This document shows positions 35,694 to 43,869 of a stretch of 64,000 bases of DNA, one piece after another. Position 1 is the stretch's first letter. Each line of letters starts with the position of its first letter. The DNA lies in NCBI RefSeq assembly GCF_003060825.1, contig NZ_CP028922.1:2277001-2341000 (forward strand). Reading direction: 5' to 3'. The stretch comes from Paenibacillus sp. CAA11. GTDB lineage: Bacteria > Bacillota > Bacilli > Paenibacillales > Paenibacillaceae. The notes under the pieces were generated by a model. That model ran no database searches. It was not told the origin of the DNA and was given only the letters and a program-made list of their open reading frames with translations. The position numbers and the translations under genes are program-made.

Positions 35694-37596
35694 GTGTGCG
35701 CCCGGCATGGGCGATAACTCGGCGGTGAAAGTCCGCTACAGGCTTGGCAGTAGGAACTGTTAGCTGAAGGCAAGGGTGTCCGCCGCGAGGCGGAATCTGA
35801 AGGAAGCCGGAGGCAAACCCTCGGTCTGACGAACAGAAATCACATAGAAGGCATCATGGGACGGACGAGCTTGCACTACAAAGCAAAGTCCAATACTGCC
35901 CGAATCCCATGGTGTAAATGTGGCAGATAGATGAGGGGAAGGTTATCGCTCTTACCCGGGGAGGTCTCACAGACGACAAGTAGGAAAAAAAACCGAAAGA
36001 CGGAGTAAAGCTTGCTGTGAGAAGTCAGCAGAGGCCATAGTACCCGGAAGGTTTTTTTTTTCGGGGAAGGGCCGAACAATCGTAAGTCTCGAGTACATAC
36101 CGAAAGGAGAGCTGACGCGATGAAAGCAGAATACCGAAAGGGCTACCTGCAAAGGGATAGCGTGGAACGCGAAGAGCATGCGGGAGTGCGGAGCGCCGGC
36201 ACTCGGGAACGTAAAGAAAGAGGCGGTGCAACAGACCTGCTGGAGCAGATTCTGGACAGAGACAATTTGAACAGAGCCTACAAACAGGTCAAACGCAACC
36301 ATGGAGCGCCAGGAATCGACGGAATGACCGTAGAAGACGCGCTACCCTGGCTGCAGGAACATAGAGACGAGCTGTTGCAAAAGATCCGGGAAGGCAGATA
36401 CAAGCCCAGCCCAGTACGGCGCAAGGAAATTCCCAAAGCAGATGGAAGCGGAGTACGGAAGCTTGGCATACCCACGGTCGTAGACCGAGTGATTCAGCAG
36501 GCAGTCGCCCAGCAGCTCCAGCCCCTGTTCGAGCCGCTCTTCTCGGAGGGAAGCTATGGCTACCGCCCCGGTCGGAGCGCACAACAGGCCATTCGCAAGG
36601 TGAAAGACTATGCAGAACAGGGATACGGCTACGCAGTAGAAATCGACCTCTCCAAATACTTCGACACGCTGAATCATGAGCTGCTTATGCATCTTTTGCG
36701 CAAACAAATTCAGGACAGACGCGTAACCGAACTGATTAAGAGATACCTGAAAAGTGGGGTTATGGAGAACGGGGTGCACTGCAAAACAGAAGAAGGCTCC
36801 CCTCAGGGAGGCCCCCTGTCGCCGCTTCTGGCGAACATCTACCTGAACGAATTTGACCAAGAGATGAAAGGCCGCGGAGTGAACGTCATCCGCTATGCGG
36901 ACGATATTGTGGTGCTTGCCAAAAGCAAACGGGCAGCGGTGCGGCTACTGGAATCCTGCGGAAAGTACCTGGAGACCAAACTGAGACTCCAGATCAATAC
37001 GCAGAAAAGTAAGGTCGGTAGCGTAGTGGCTCGAAAGCACTTCAAATTTCTCGGCTTTGCCCTGGGAAAGAACAAGAACGGCATGTATATCCGTGCCCAT
37101 GGACAATCCCTCGCAAAAGCGAAGAAGAAGTTGAAAGAACTCACAAGTCGCAGCCAGGGCAGAAATGTTCGCCAAGTCATGGAAAAGGTAAAAGTCTACA
37201 TTCGGGGATGGATTGGTTACTACTATGTGGCCGACATGAAACGGATTCTGCAAAGCTGGAGCGAATGGTTGCGAAGACGACTGCGGATGTACATCTGGAA
37301 ACAGTGGAAAAAGCCGCGAACAAAAGTACAAAACCTGCGGAAGCTGGGGGTACCGGAATGGCAGGCTTACCAGTGGGGCAATTCCCGTCTCGGGTACTGG
37401 CGCATCGCCGGAAGTCCAGTGTTGTCTCGTTCCATAACAAACAAAAAGCTCGTACAGGCAGGATATTATGACTTTCCTGCGCAATACGAGCGTCTACGTA
37501 AATTGCACTTATGCGGTTGAACCGCCGTATACCGAACGGTACGTACGGTGGTGTGAGAGGTCGGCTACTCATCTAATGAATAGCCTCCTACTCGAT
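35694..37596 (+). mobile_element. Full-length group IIC (bacterial class C) intron
   Basis: A self-splicing retroelement of about 1.9 kb. The 5' end is GTGTGCGCCC. The ribozyme 5' domains occupy 35694-36119. The maturase ORF lies in domain IV. Domain V is at 37521-37552 (9-bp stem from ACCGCCGTA, CG bulge, GAAC loop) with the CGC triad typical of class C. Domain VI follows with the bulged A in CTAATG, and the 3' end is CCTACTCGAT. Insertion directly after an intrinsic terminator is the class C habit. All parts look intact, so it may be mobile. Boundaries are by pattern, within a few bases. Confidence 0.88.
36120..37520 (+). CDS. ltrA: Group II intron reverse transcriptase/maturase
   Basis: A 466-residue intron-encoded protein that splices and reverse-transcribes its own intron. 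Reverse-transcriptase blocks are complete: NHGAPGIDGMTVED (RT0/1), YKPSPVRRKEIPK, SYGYRPGRSAQQAI, EIDLSKYFDTLNHELL (RT3), GSPQGGPLSPLLANIYL (RT4) and IRYADDIVVL with the YADD catalytic pair (RT5). The maturase domain X follows (VRQVMEKVKVYIRGWIGYY). There is no HNH endonuclease domain, as expected for class C. Start ATG with AAAGGAGAG upstream. It ends one base before domain V. Confidence 0.96.
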   Translation: MKAEYRKGYLQRDSVEREEHAGVRSAGTRERKERGGATDLLEQILDRDNLNRAYKQVKRNHGAPGIDGMTVEDALPWLQEHRDELLQKIREGRYKPSPVRRKEIPKADGSGVRKLGIPTVVDRVIQQAVAQQLQPLFEPLFSEGSYGYRPGRSAQQAIRKVKDYAEQGYGYAVEIDLSKYFDTLNHELLMHLLRKQIQDRRVTELIKRYLKSGVMENGVHCKTEEGSPQGGPLSPLLANIYLNEFDQEMKGRGVNVIRYADDIVVLAKSKRAAVRLLESCGKYLETKLRLQINTQKSKVGSVVARKHFKFLGFALGKNKNGMYIRAHGQSLAKAKKKLKELTSRSQGRNVRQVMEKVKVYIRGWIGYYYVADMKRILQSWSEWLRRRLRMYIWKQWKKPRTKVQNLRKLGVPEWQAYQWGNSRLGYWRIAGSPVLSRSITNKKLVQAGYYDFPAQYERLRKLHLCG

Positions 37597-37663
37597 TATG
37601 ATATGTCTGGTGAAACTCACAAGAAAGTGATGGAGCGTAAGTTATCTGTACCAAGAGCTAGGC

Positions 37664-38848
37664 TCAACCCTTGGTTTCCAGTTGGAGAGAAGGCCCAAAG
37701 AACTCATAATGCAGCTGTTCATCACGGAAGCCGAGCGCTTTAAGATCACGAATGACAGATTCCATGAACGACACGGGCCCACATACATATACATCACCGG
37801 ATGGGTCTACATATTCCTGAAGCAGTTCTTTGTTGATTCGCTCAGATTTCTGCTTCGAATATACAAATTTCAACTTGGCATTGCTTAGTTGTTTTGCCTT
37901 AGCTTCAATCTCATGACGGAAAGCACCAAGCTTCTCGTTACGAGCTGCATGTACAAAGGCAACCTGGCGCTCAGGGGTGAGCGAAGCAACGGTTTCGAAC
38001 ATGCTCATCATCGGAGTAATTCCGACACCCGCAGATATAAATGCAACAGGTGTGGTCTTCTTCGTATCCAGAACGAATTCGCCAGCAGGCGCACTTATTT
38101 CCAGTGTATCCCCTTCCTTGACTTCATCATGAAGAAATAGGGAGACCCGGCCATTCGGATCATTGTCAGCTTCCCGTTTAACAGAAATACGGAATTCGTC
38201 AGGATGGGCGGCCTGTGACAGGCTGTACTGGCGAATCATGGTATACTCTCCCCCTGGAATAGATACACGTACCGAAATATATTGTCCAGGCTGGTACGAA
38301 GGAACTTGCTCGCCATCAGCGGGTTTTAAATAGAAGGAGATGATACTACCGCTCTCCTGCACTTTCCGAGCGACAATAAATGGCTTGAAGAAATTCCAGC
38401 TATGCTCCTGTTCTCTTGCTTCTTTGTACATTCCTGCTTCAACGCCGATAAAAGCATCAGCGATTACACTATACGCTTCTTTCCAGGCATTCATAATCTC
38501 ATCCGTCGCTGCGTCGCCGAGCACCTCTTTGATCGCCTTCAATAGAAATTCCCCAACGATCGGGTAATGCTCCGGTTTGATGCCAAGACTGACATGCTTA
38601 TGAGAAATCTGCACGACAGCAGGAAGAATAGCTTCCAGATTATCGATGTGTACAGCGGCAGCATAGACGGTATTGGCAAGCGCGGTTTGCTGCCGGCCCT
38701 TTGCTTGATTGGCATGATTGAATATATTCAGCAGTTCCGGATGCGCTTCGAACATTCTACGGTAAAAGACCGATGTAATGGCGGTACCGTGTTCTGCCAG
38801 TATTGGAGCAGTAGATTTTACGATTTCACGAGTTCGTTGAGACAGCAT
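37664..38848 (-). CDS. hmp: Flavohemoglobin (nitric oxide dioxygenase)
   Basis: Converts nitric oxide to nitrate using O2 and NAD(P)H. At 394 residues it has the normal Hmp layout: globin domain (1-135) with the proximal heme His in ISHKHVSLGI and distal-side YRRMF, FAD domain (about 150-255) with RQYSLS, and NAD domain (about 265-390) with SAGVGITPMMSM and C-terminal YEFFGP. Start ATG with GGGAGGAA upstream. Two Fnr-type boxes lie 95-140 bases upstream, which suggests induction under low oxygen. Its 3' end lies 67 bases from the group IIC intron. Confidence 0.97.
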   Translation of the reverse strand: MLSQRTREIVKSTAPILAEHGTAITSVFYRRMFEAHPELLNIFNHANQAKGRQQTALANTVYAAAVHIDNLEAILPAVVQISHKHVSLGIKPEHYPIVGEFLLKAIKEVLGDAATDEIMNAWKEAYSVIADAFIGVEAGMYKEAREQEHSWNFFKPFIVARKVQESGSIISFYLKPADGEQVPSYQPGQYISVRVSIPGGEYTMIRQYSLSQAAHPDEFRISVKREADNDPNGRVSLFLHDEVKEGDTLEISAPAGEFVLDTKKTTPVAFISAGVGITPMMSMFETVASLTPERQVAFVHAARNEKLGAFRHEIEAKAKQLSNAKLKFVYSKQKSERINKELLQEYVDPSGDVYVCGPVSFMESVIRDLKALGFRDEQLHYEFFGPSLQLETKG

Positions 38849-38942
38849 GTTGATTCCTCCCTAGATAGTGTTTGTCGCTTAACGGAAACCATATTTAAGT
38901 TTCATAACGGTTCTAAGGTTAGAACAACTGGATGGTATCAAG

Positions 38943-38958
38943 CGTGATTATTATCACT
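38943..38958. promoter_or_regulatory. Fnr-like box 1 (hmp-proximal)
   Basis: CGTGA-N6-TCACT, one mismatch from the Bacillus Fnr pattern TGTGA-N6-TCACT. It also contains the inverted repeat GTGAT/ATCAC. The centre is 30 bp from box 2. Confidence 0.4.
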
Positions 38959-38972
38959 ATTTTTGTGAATTT

Positions 38973-38988
38973 TGTGACAAATGTCACT
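38973..38988. promoter_or_regulatory. Fnr-like box 2
   Basis: TGTGA-N6-TCACT, an exact match to the Bacillus Fnr consensus, in the intergenic region between hmp and the divergent XRE regulator. Either gene could be the target; hmp is the more plausible. Confidence 0.55.
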
Positions 38989-39120
38989 GTCCGAACCGAT
39001 ACAAGAATTAATAACATTTACTTGTTTTACTCCTGATTTCCTATCCTGGAGGCAACTGAACGCAACTGAACGCAACATGAAATGTAATCGTTGAATGGTA
39101 GTGAAATCGAAAAAAGAAAT

Positions 39121-39126
39121 TATAAT
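39121..39126 (+). promoter_or_regulatory. -10 element of XRE-AbrB regulator
   Basis: A perfect TATAAT 21 bases before the ATG at 39148. It implies that the coding region starts there and not at the in-frame ATG upstream (39091). No clear -35 is present. Confidence 0.45.
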
Positions 39127-39147
39127 ACTTTTAAGGATGTGAAAAAA

Positions 39148-39582
39148 ATGATTAGTATGAATTTAAAAAAAATGCGCAAAGTGCATCGCCTCACTCAAGA
39201 ACAAGTTGCCGAACGGATTGGGGTTTCAAGACAGGCTGTGGCGAAATGGGAGAGTGGCGAGACTGTGCCGGACATTCAAAATTGCATAGCTCTAGCGGAA
39301 ATGTATGGGGTGGCACTTGATGACCTTGTTCATTATTCCGATGACAAAGAAGGGATCCGGCCAAAGGGGAAACACATTTTTGGCATGGTAAAAGTAGGAG
39401 AAAGGGGACAAATCGTGATCCCTAAGAAAGCCAGAGAGGTCTTCGACATTCGCCCTGGAAGCAGCCTACTCGTGCTAGGTGATGAGGCGCAAGGGGGGAT
39501 CGCGATTATGAAGAGCGAAGACTTGCTGCAATTTGCTAACGAGATTTTTCAAGCACAGACCCATGAGGAGGATCATGAGTGA
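39148..39582 (+). CDS. XRE-type regulator with AbrB-like second domain
   Basis: A 144-residue DNA-binding protein with an N-terminal XRE helix-turn-helix (RLTQEQVAERIGVSRQAVAKWESGE, about 14-38) and a C-terminal AbrB/SpoVT swapped-hairpin domain (VKVGERGQIVIPKKAREVFDI, about 77-97), a domain that normally binds DNA itself. ATG at 39148 is chosen because of AAGGATGTGA and a TATAAT upstream. The stop overlaps the GTG of the ABC ATPase gene by four bases, so it is co-translated with the exporter and probably autoregulates the operon. Confidence 0.85.
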   Translation: MISMNLKKMRKVHRLTQEQVAERIGVSRQAVAKWESGETVPDIQNCIALAEMYGVALDDLVHYSDDKEGIRPKGKHIFGMVKVGERGQIVIPKKAREVFDIRPGSSLLVLGDEAQGGIAIMKSEDLLQFANEIFQAQTHEEDHE

Positions 39583-40313
39583 TTGCCATTCAAACAAAGA
39601 ACTTGACGAAGAAGTTTCGGAACAAAACCGCAGTAAATGGTCTCAATTTAACGATAAACCACGGAGAATTATATACTTTGCTTGGGGTAAACGGGGCAGG
39701 CAAGACAACCACAATCAAGATGCTGACCTGTCTAAGCAAACCTACGAGCGGAGATGCAATGCTGTTAGGTGACAGTATTGCTTCGAGTACATATAACGTC
39801 AAGGAAAAGATCAATGTATCTCCACAGGAAACGGCTGTCGCCCGCAATCTGTCGGTTAAGGAAAACCTTGAATTTATTGCCCGGATTTATGGTTTTGATA
39901 AAAAAGATATTGCGGCAAAGGTACAAGAAATGCTGAGCACTTTCAAGCTTGAAGATTACTCCAGAGATAAAGCAAAGACTTTATCTGGAGGACTGCAAAG
40001 ACGGCTTAGTATTGCCATGGCTTTGATTTCTGATCCGAAGATTCTGTTCCTTGATGAGCCAACACTTGGACTAGATGTGCTTGCTAGACGGGAGCTGTGG
40101 ACAGCGATCGAGAAGCTTAAGGGGGAAGTAACAATCATTCTCACAACGCACTACATGGAGGAGGCGCAGGCTCTTTCGGATCGGGTAGGCATTATGGCCA
40201 AAGGGGAATTGAAAGCCGTTGGAACGGTGGCGGAGCTAATGGCGATGACGAACACCAAGACCCTTGAAGATGCATTTGTATCCCTTGCAGCCATGGAGGA
40301 GGATAAGTCATGA
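39579..40313 (+). CDS. ABC transporter ATP-binding protein (exporter type)
   Basis: ATPase of a drug- or peptide-type ABC-2 exporter, 244 residues. Walker A LGVNGAGKTTTIKML, signature TLSGGLQRRLSIAMALI, Walker B ILFLDEPTLGLD and H-loop TTHYMEEA are intact. Start GTG with GAGGATC upstream. It overlaps the regulator by four bases and the permease gene by four bases, giving a compact three-gene operon. The substrate is unknown. Confidence 0.93.
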   Translation: MIAIQTKNLTKKFRNKTAVNGLNLTINHGELYTLLGVNGAGKTTTIKMLTCLSKPTSGDAMLLGDSIASSTYNVKEKINVSPQETAVARNLSVKENLEFIARIYGFDKKDIAAKVQEMLSTFKLEDYSRDKAKTLSGGLQRRLSIAMALISDPKILFLDEPTLGLDVLARRELWTAIEKLKGEVTIILTTHYMEEAQALSDRVGIMAKGELKAVGTVAELMAMTNTKTLEDAFVSLAAMEEDKS

Positions 40314-41047
40314 AGTCTTTAGCATTTGCCACAAGAAACCGCAAGGAAATGGTTCGGGATCCGCTGAATTTAGCATTCGGCATCGGTTTTCCCTTAGTTA
40401 TACTGCTGCTGTTATCTGCTCTGCAAGCGAACAGTGAAGTCGAACTATATGTTATTGATCAGCTAGTTCCAGGTGTAGCCGTATTTGGTCTGTCCTTTAT
40501 TTCTTTATTCTCAGGTATGCTAATCGCTAAGGATCGCGGCAGCTCTTTTCTAATGAGGTTATTTACTGCCCCTCTTGGAGCTTCGGAATATATTCTAGGC
40601 TATACGCTCCCGCTAATCCCAATGGCGATACTGCAAATTGCCGTTAGTTTTATTGCTGCATTTTTCCTGGGATTACCGGTGAGCTTCAGCGCGCTGTTCT
40701 CGATTATTGTACTTATTCCAACAGCCGTGCTATTTATCGCAATCGGGCTGCTGGCGGGCAGTATATTCAATGACAAGCAGGTTGGGGGGATTTGTGGAGC
40801 GCTGTTAACTAACCTTAGCGCTTGGCTTAGCGGTACGTGGTTTGATCTGAACCTAGTTGGCGGCTGGTTCAAAGAAATTGCTTATCTACTGCCTTTTGCG
40901 CATGCAGTGGAAGCAGGGAGAGCAGCCCTTTCAGGAAATTACTCATTGATCTTTCCTCATCTGTGGTGGGTCATAGGTTACGCGGTTGCGATCACAATTA
41001 TAGCTATCCTTGCGTTCAAGAGGAAAATGGATGGCGACAACGAATAA
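40310..41047 (+). CDS. ABC-2 type exporter permease
   Basis: Membrane subunit of 245 residues with about six hydrophobic segments (LAFGIGFPLVILLLLSAL; PGVAVFGLSFISLFSGML; YTLPLIPMAILQIAVSFIAAFF; FSIIVLIPTAVLFIAIGLLAG; ...). It pairs with the overlapping ATPase upstream. No substrate can be assigned. The operon ends just before the Lsa leader promoter; no convincing terminator lies between, so read-through into the leader is possible. Confidence 0.88.
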   Translation: MKSLAFATRNRKEMVRDPLNLAFGIGFPLVILLLLSALQANSEVELYVIDQLVPGVAVFGLSFISLFSGMLIAKDRGSSFLMRLFTAPLGASEYILGYTLPLIPMAILQIAVSFIAAFFLGLPVSFSALFSIIVLIPTAVLFIAIGLLAGSIFNDKQVGGICGALLTNLSAWLSGTWFDLNLVGGWFKEIAYLLPFAHAVEAGRAALSGNYSLIFPHLWWVIGYAVAITIIAILAFKRKMDGDNE

Positions 41048-41051
41048 TCGT

Positions 41052-41081
41052 TTGAAAGTCAACTTAAGTTTGTGCTACGAT
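41052..41081 (+). promoter_or_regulatory. Promoter of the Lsa-type leader
   Basis: TTGAAA (41052-41057), 18-base spacer, TACGAT (41076-41081). The AACTTAA heptamer occurs in the spacer (41061) and again after the -10 (41088), a possible operator pair. Confidence 0.55.
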
Positions 41082-41111
41082 AGACTTAACTTAAACGAGA
41101 GGAGTGGGAGG

Positions 41112-41129
41112 ATGGATATTTCTTGCTAA
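41112..41129 (+). CDS. Five-codon leader ORF of the Lsa-type gene
   Basis: ATG-GAT-ATT-TCT-TGC-TAA encodes MDISC. It has a very good ribosome binding site (AGAGGAG seven bases upstream), far stronger than chance would suggest. Its start region (ATGGATAT) can pair with ATATCCAT at 41213-41220. Short leader ORFs before ABC-F genes act as drug sensors in other Firmicutes; the role here is inferred. Confidence 0.5.
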   Translation: MDISC

Positions 41130-41176
41130 GGATATAAAACAATAATGCGATTTTTTTTCGCATGTTTTAATCTTTA

Positions 41177-41305
41177 TGCAAGAAAGTTACTTCATCTTTT
41201 CACTCCTAGAATATATCCATATCTGATGCCTTACTTAAGGTCAGTCGGGTTGCTGTATATTTGGGCTGCAGGAAAGTTGTAACTTTCTTGCAGCCTTTAA
41301 TTTTT
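41177..41305 (+). promoter_or_regulatory. Terminator/antiterminator attenuator of the Lsa-type gene
   Basis: The terminator pairs 41264-41276 with 41283-41295 (GGCTGCAGGAAAG / CTTTCTTGCAGCC, one G-U) followed by TTTAATTTTT, only about 20 bases before the ATG. Upstream, TGCAAGAAAGTTAC (41177-41190) is perfectly complementary over 14 bases to GTAACTTTCTTGCA (41279-41292), which covers the terminator's 3' arm. The two structures exclude each other, the classic antiterminator arrangement. Another hairpin (AATGCGA/TCGCATG) lies near 41144-41163. Confidence 0.75.
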
Positions 41306-41325
41306 GCGCTAGGAGGTTACCTCTC

Positions 41326-42804
41326 ATGTCACTAATCCAAGTTAGCAACCTGACCTTTGCTTATGACGGCAGCTATGACAATATTTTTGAGAATGTCAGT
41401 TTTCAGATCGATACTAATTGGAAGCTGGGCTTCACGGGAAGAAACGGGCGGGGAAAAACGACCTTTTTGAACCTTTTGCTTGGCAAGTACGAATACAGCG
41501 GCCATATTTCCGCAGATGTCTCCTTTGAGTATTTCCCTTTCCAGCTGGAGAACAAGGAGAAGCTGACCATGGATATCGTTGAAGAAATCTATCCGGATTA
41601 CGTTCACTGGGAATTGATGCGCGAGCTGTCACTGCTGAAAGTATCTGACGATGTGTTATACCGGCCGTTCGAGTCCTTATCGAATGGAGAGCAAACGAAG
41701 GTGATGCTCGCAGCTTTGTTCCTGAAGGAAAATAGCTTTCTGCTGATAGATGAACCGACCAACCACCTCGATCGGGAAGCCAGAACGCTCGTCAGCGATT
41801 ATTTGAACAAAAAAAGCGGATTTATTCTGGTGTCCCATGATCGAGCCTTCCTGGACAACTGCGTAGATCACATTCTCTCCATAAATAAGACCCATCTTGA
41901 AATCCAGAAAGGAACCTTCTCGGATTGGTGGGAAAATAAACAGCGTATGGATAACTTTGAACTTGCAGAAAACGAGAAGCTTCGCAAGGACATCAAGCGT
42001 TTGTCTGAGGCGGCTAAGCGAACAGACGGCTGGTCAGATGAAGTGGAGAAGACGAAGAATGGAACAAGAAACTCCGGCTCTAAGGTGGACAAAGGCTACA
42101 TCGGCCACAAGGCTGCCAAGATGATGAAACGGTCCAAGTCTATGGAACAAAGACAGCAGTCAGCGATTGAGGAAAAGTCCAAGCTTCTGAAAAATATTGA
42201 GACTTCGGAGAGCTTGAAGCTTACACAGCTCATCTACCTTAAGCCACAGCTAGTTGAGCTGGAGAGAGTCTCTATTTATTATGGGGATAAACAGGCTTGC
42301 CAGGATATCAGCTTTACGATAGAACGGGGGGACCGGATCGCGTTATCCGGACAGAACGGTTCTGGCAAATCCAGTATTATCAAACTAATTAATGGAGAGG
42401 ATATCCGTTATACTGGAACATTCCGCAAGGGAAGTCAGCTGAAAATTTCCTATGTGTCACAGGACACCTCACATTTGAAAGGCAATTTGTCAGAGTATGC
42501 ACAAAGCCGTGGTATTGACGAAAGCCTGTTTAAGGCGATTTTGCGGAAATTGGATTTTTCCCGGATACAATTTGAGAAGGATATGGCAGATTTCAGCGGC
42601 GGCCAGAAGAAAAAGGTGCTTATCGCGGGAAGCCTCTGCGAGCAAGCACATCTGCTCATTTGGGATGAACCGCTGAATTTTATTGATGTGATTTCCCGCA
42701 TGCAGATCGAGGAGCTCTTGCTTGAATATGAGCCAACTATATTGTTTGTGGAGCATGACCGTGAATTCTGCGATACCATTGCCACCAAACAAGTTGAACT
42801 TTAA
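41326..42804 (+). CDS. lsa: Lsa-type ABC-F ribosomal protection protein
   Basis: A cytoplasmic ABC-F protein of 492 residues that displaces lincosamides, streptogramin A and pleuromutilins from the ribosome. Two ATPase domains without membrane segments: first Walker A GRNGRGKTTFL, signature LSNGEQTKVML, Walker B LLIDEPTNHLD; second GQNGSGKSSIIKL, FSGGQKKKVLIA, LLIWDEPLNFID. The helical linker between them (about 195-290, KRTDGWSDEVEKTKNG) is the antibiotic-resistance domain. The opening MSLIQVSNLTFAYDG and overall pattern fit the Lsa family best. Start ATG after GGAGG. A long attenuator leader precedes it. Confidence 0.9.
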   Translation: MSLIQVSNLTFAYDGSYDNIFENVSFQIDTNWKLGFTGRNGRGKTTFLNLLLGKYEYSGHISADVSFEYFPFQLENKEKLTMDIVEEIYPDYVHWELMRELSLLKVSDDVLYRPFESLSNGEQTKVMLAALFLKENSFLLIDEPTNHLDREARTLVSDYLNKKSGFILVSHDRAFLDNCVDHILSINKTHLEIQKGTFSDWWENKQRMDNFELAENEKLRKDIKRLSEAAKRTDGWSDEVEKTKNGTRNSGSKVDKGYIGHKAAKMMKRSKSMEQRQQSAIEEKSKLLKNIETSESLKLTQLIYLKPQLVELERVSIYYGDKQACQDISFTIERGDRIALSGQNGSGKSSIIKLINGEDIRYTGTFRKGSQLKISYVSQDTSHLKGNLSEYAQSRGIDESLFKAILRKLDFSRIQFEKDMADFSGGQKKKVLIAGSLCEQAHLLIWDEPLNFIDVISRMQIEELLLEYEPTILFVEHDREFCDTIATKQVEL

Positions 42805-42860
42805 CAGCAGGTAAGTATAAATCCGGTGTACACCAGACCGATGAGTTGTTTTACAAAGAC

Positions 42861-42910
42861 GAGAGGGAAGCTAGCTTAAGATGCTTAAGCCAAGCTTCCC
42901 TCTCCTCTTT
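42861..42910. terminator. Terminator between Lsa-type gene and DUF2625 gene
   Basis: Twelve-base perfect stem GAGAGGGAAGCT/AGCTTCCCTCTC with an inner GCTTAAG/CTTAAGC stem, then CTCTTTG. It lies between convergent genes and can act in both directions. Confidence 0.75.
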
Positions 42911-42961
42911 GTATAGGCTCAAAAGCCCTAAGAACCCTTTTCTAATTCATCACGGCATACT

Positions 42962-43609
42962 TTACCCCGAAGCCAGGTTCCAAGCTTCTTTGATTGAAAT
43001 AGGTGCCTTCTTGCTTGTCTGTCCGCTGCCTTCTTCAGTCCAGAGCGGAGGATAATAGCCAAACACTTGTCCAGCCTCGAGCTGTTTGATGTCCTCTTGC
43101 CACCCCTTCCAGCGGAAGGTCTGATAGAAAAGGTTCAAATCTCCACTTGCTAGCCAACCGACGAAACCGGAATATTGAAGGTCTGTTGATTCCCATTCCA
43201 GCGCATCCGGTGCAAAATAGTAAATCAGTCCGCTGCGTCCAAATTTGCCTGTGTCTAGCGCAAAAAAACCACCTGCCGCATCATAAGCGACTACAAGCAG
43301 TCCATCCGCTGCTGATATCACGGGATTCTGAAGCCCGTTCCAAGAGGCCAGGCTGCCAAAGATTCCATCACAGCCCGAACCAAGCAAAGTAATCCAGCCG
43401 CTGTCCCATTGAACCCCGCCTGTCTCGAGCGCAATCGCTCCTAAATACGACTTCGTGCTCACCTGTAAGCGATATAAAGTATCTTCTGCAGACTCACGGT
43501 TAGCAGGAAAAAGAGCATAGGAATTGGCACCTTGGCGGAAAAGATCCAGGATCTCATCCCAGGCGTGATGGTTTAGGTCAATTAGTTCTGCAACAGATAA
43601 TGGATGCAT
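42962..43609 (-). CDS. DUF2625-type protein
   Basis: A 215-residue soluble protein. The features DGIFGSLASWNGL, LVVAYDAAGGFFALDTG, GLIYYFAPDALEWE and FYQTFRWKGWQEDI are those of the DUF2625 family, whose function is unknown and which shows distant similarity to SMI1/KNR4-like immunity proteins. No signal peptide. Monocistronic; the start ATG has GGCAGGAGATC upstream on the minus strand. No toxin gene is adjacent. The 43610-43869 gap contains only a short TATC-rich run. Confidence 0.75.
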   Translation of the reverse strand: MHPLSVAELIDLNHHAWDEILDLFRQGANSYALFPANRESAEDTLYRLQVSTKSYLGAIALETGGVQWDSGWITLLGSGCDGIFGSLASWNGLQNPVISAADGLLVVAYDAAGGFFALDTGKFGRSGLIYYFAPDALEWESTDLQYSGFVGWLASGDLNLFYQTFRWKGWQEDIKQLEAGQVFGYYPPLWTEEGSGQTSKKAPISIKEAWNLASG

Positions 43610-43869
43610 ATGATCTCCTGCCTTTCATTATTATATCTATCTAGCTATCTATCTTCTCCATGCTTTTCCAGTGTATCATGCATAGATAAGAAAGATCGAA
43701 TGGTTATGTTCTTGTACCGTGAAGGGTACCCTCAGCCTTATATCAGCAAAGTTAAGCAGGTCAGCGCTGTACAGAACACCTGACACTCTTCGCTTTGCGG
43801 AAATATCTTCTTGTCTACTTTTCAAACAAAACTTGATAAGGTAGAGGGTACAACCAAGAAGAGGTGATG

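Noticed and set aside
36120-37520. Reverse transcriptase as a retron, DGR or CRISPR-associated RT
   Set aside because: A maturase X domain, flanking domain V/VI and intron ends are present. There is no template/variable repeat, msr-msd-like RNA or cas gene.
37208-37743. Two short plus-strand frames at the end of the intron and beyond
   Set aside because: They are other-frame shadows of the maturase gene and ribozyme domains V/VI.
43620-43660. TATC/TATCTA-rich run as a repeat array
   Set aside because: Too short and irregular; no consistent unit, so likely simple AT-rich sequence.
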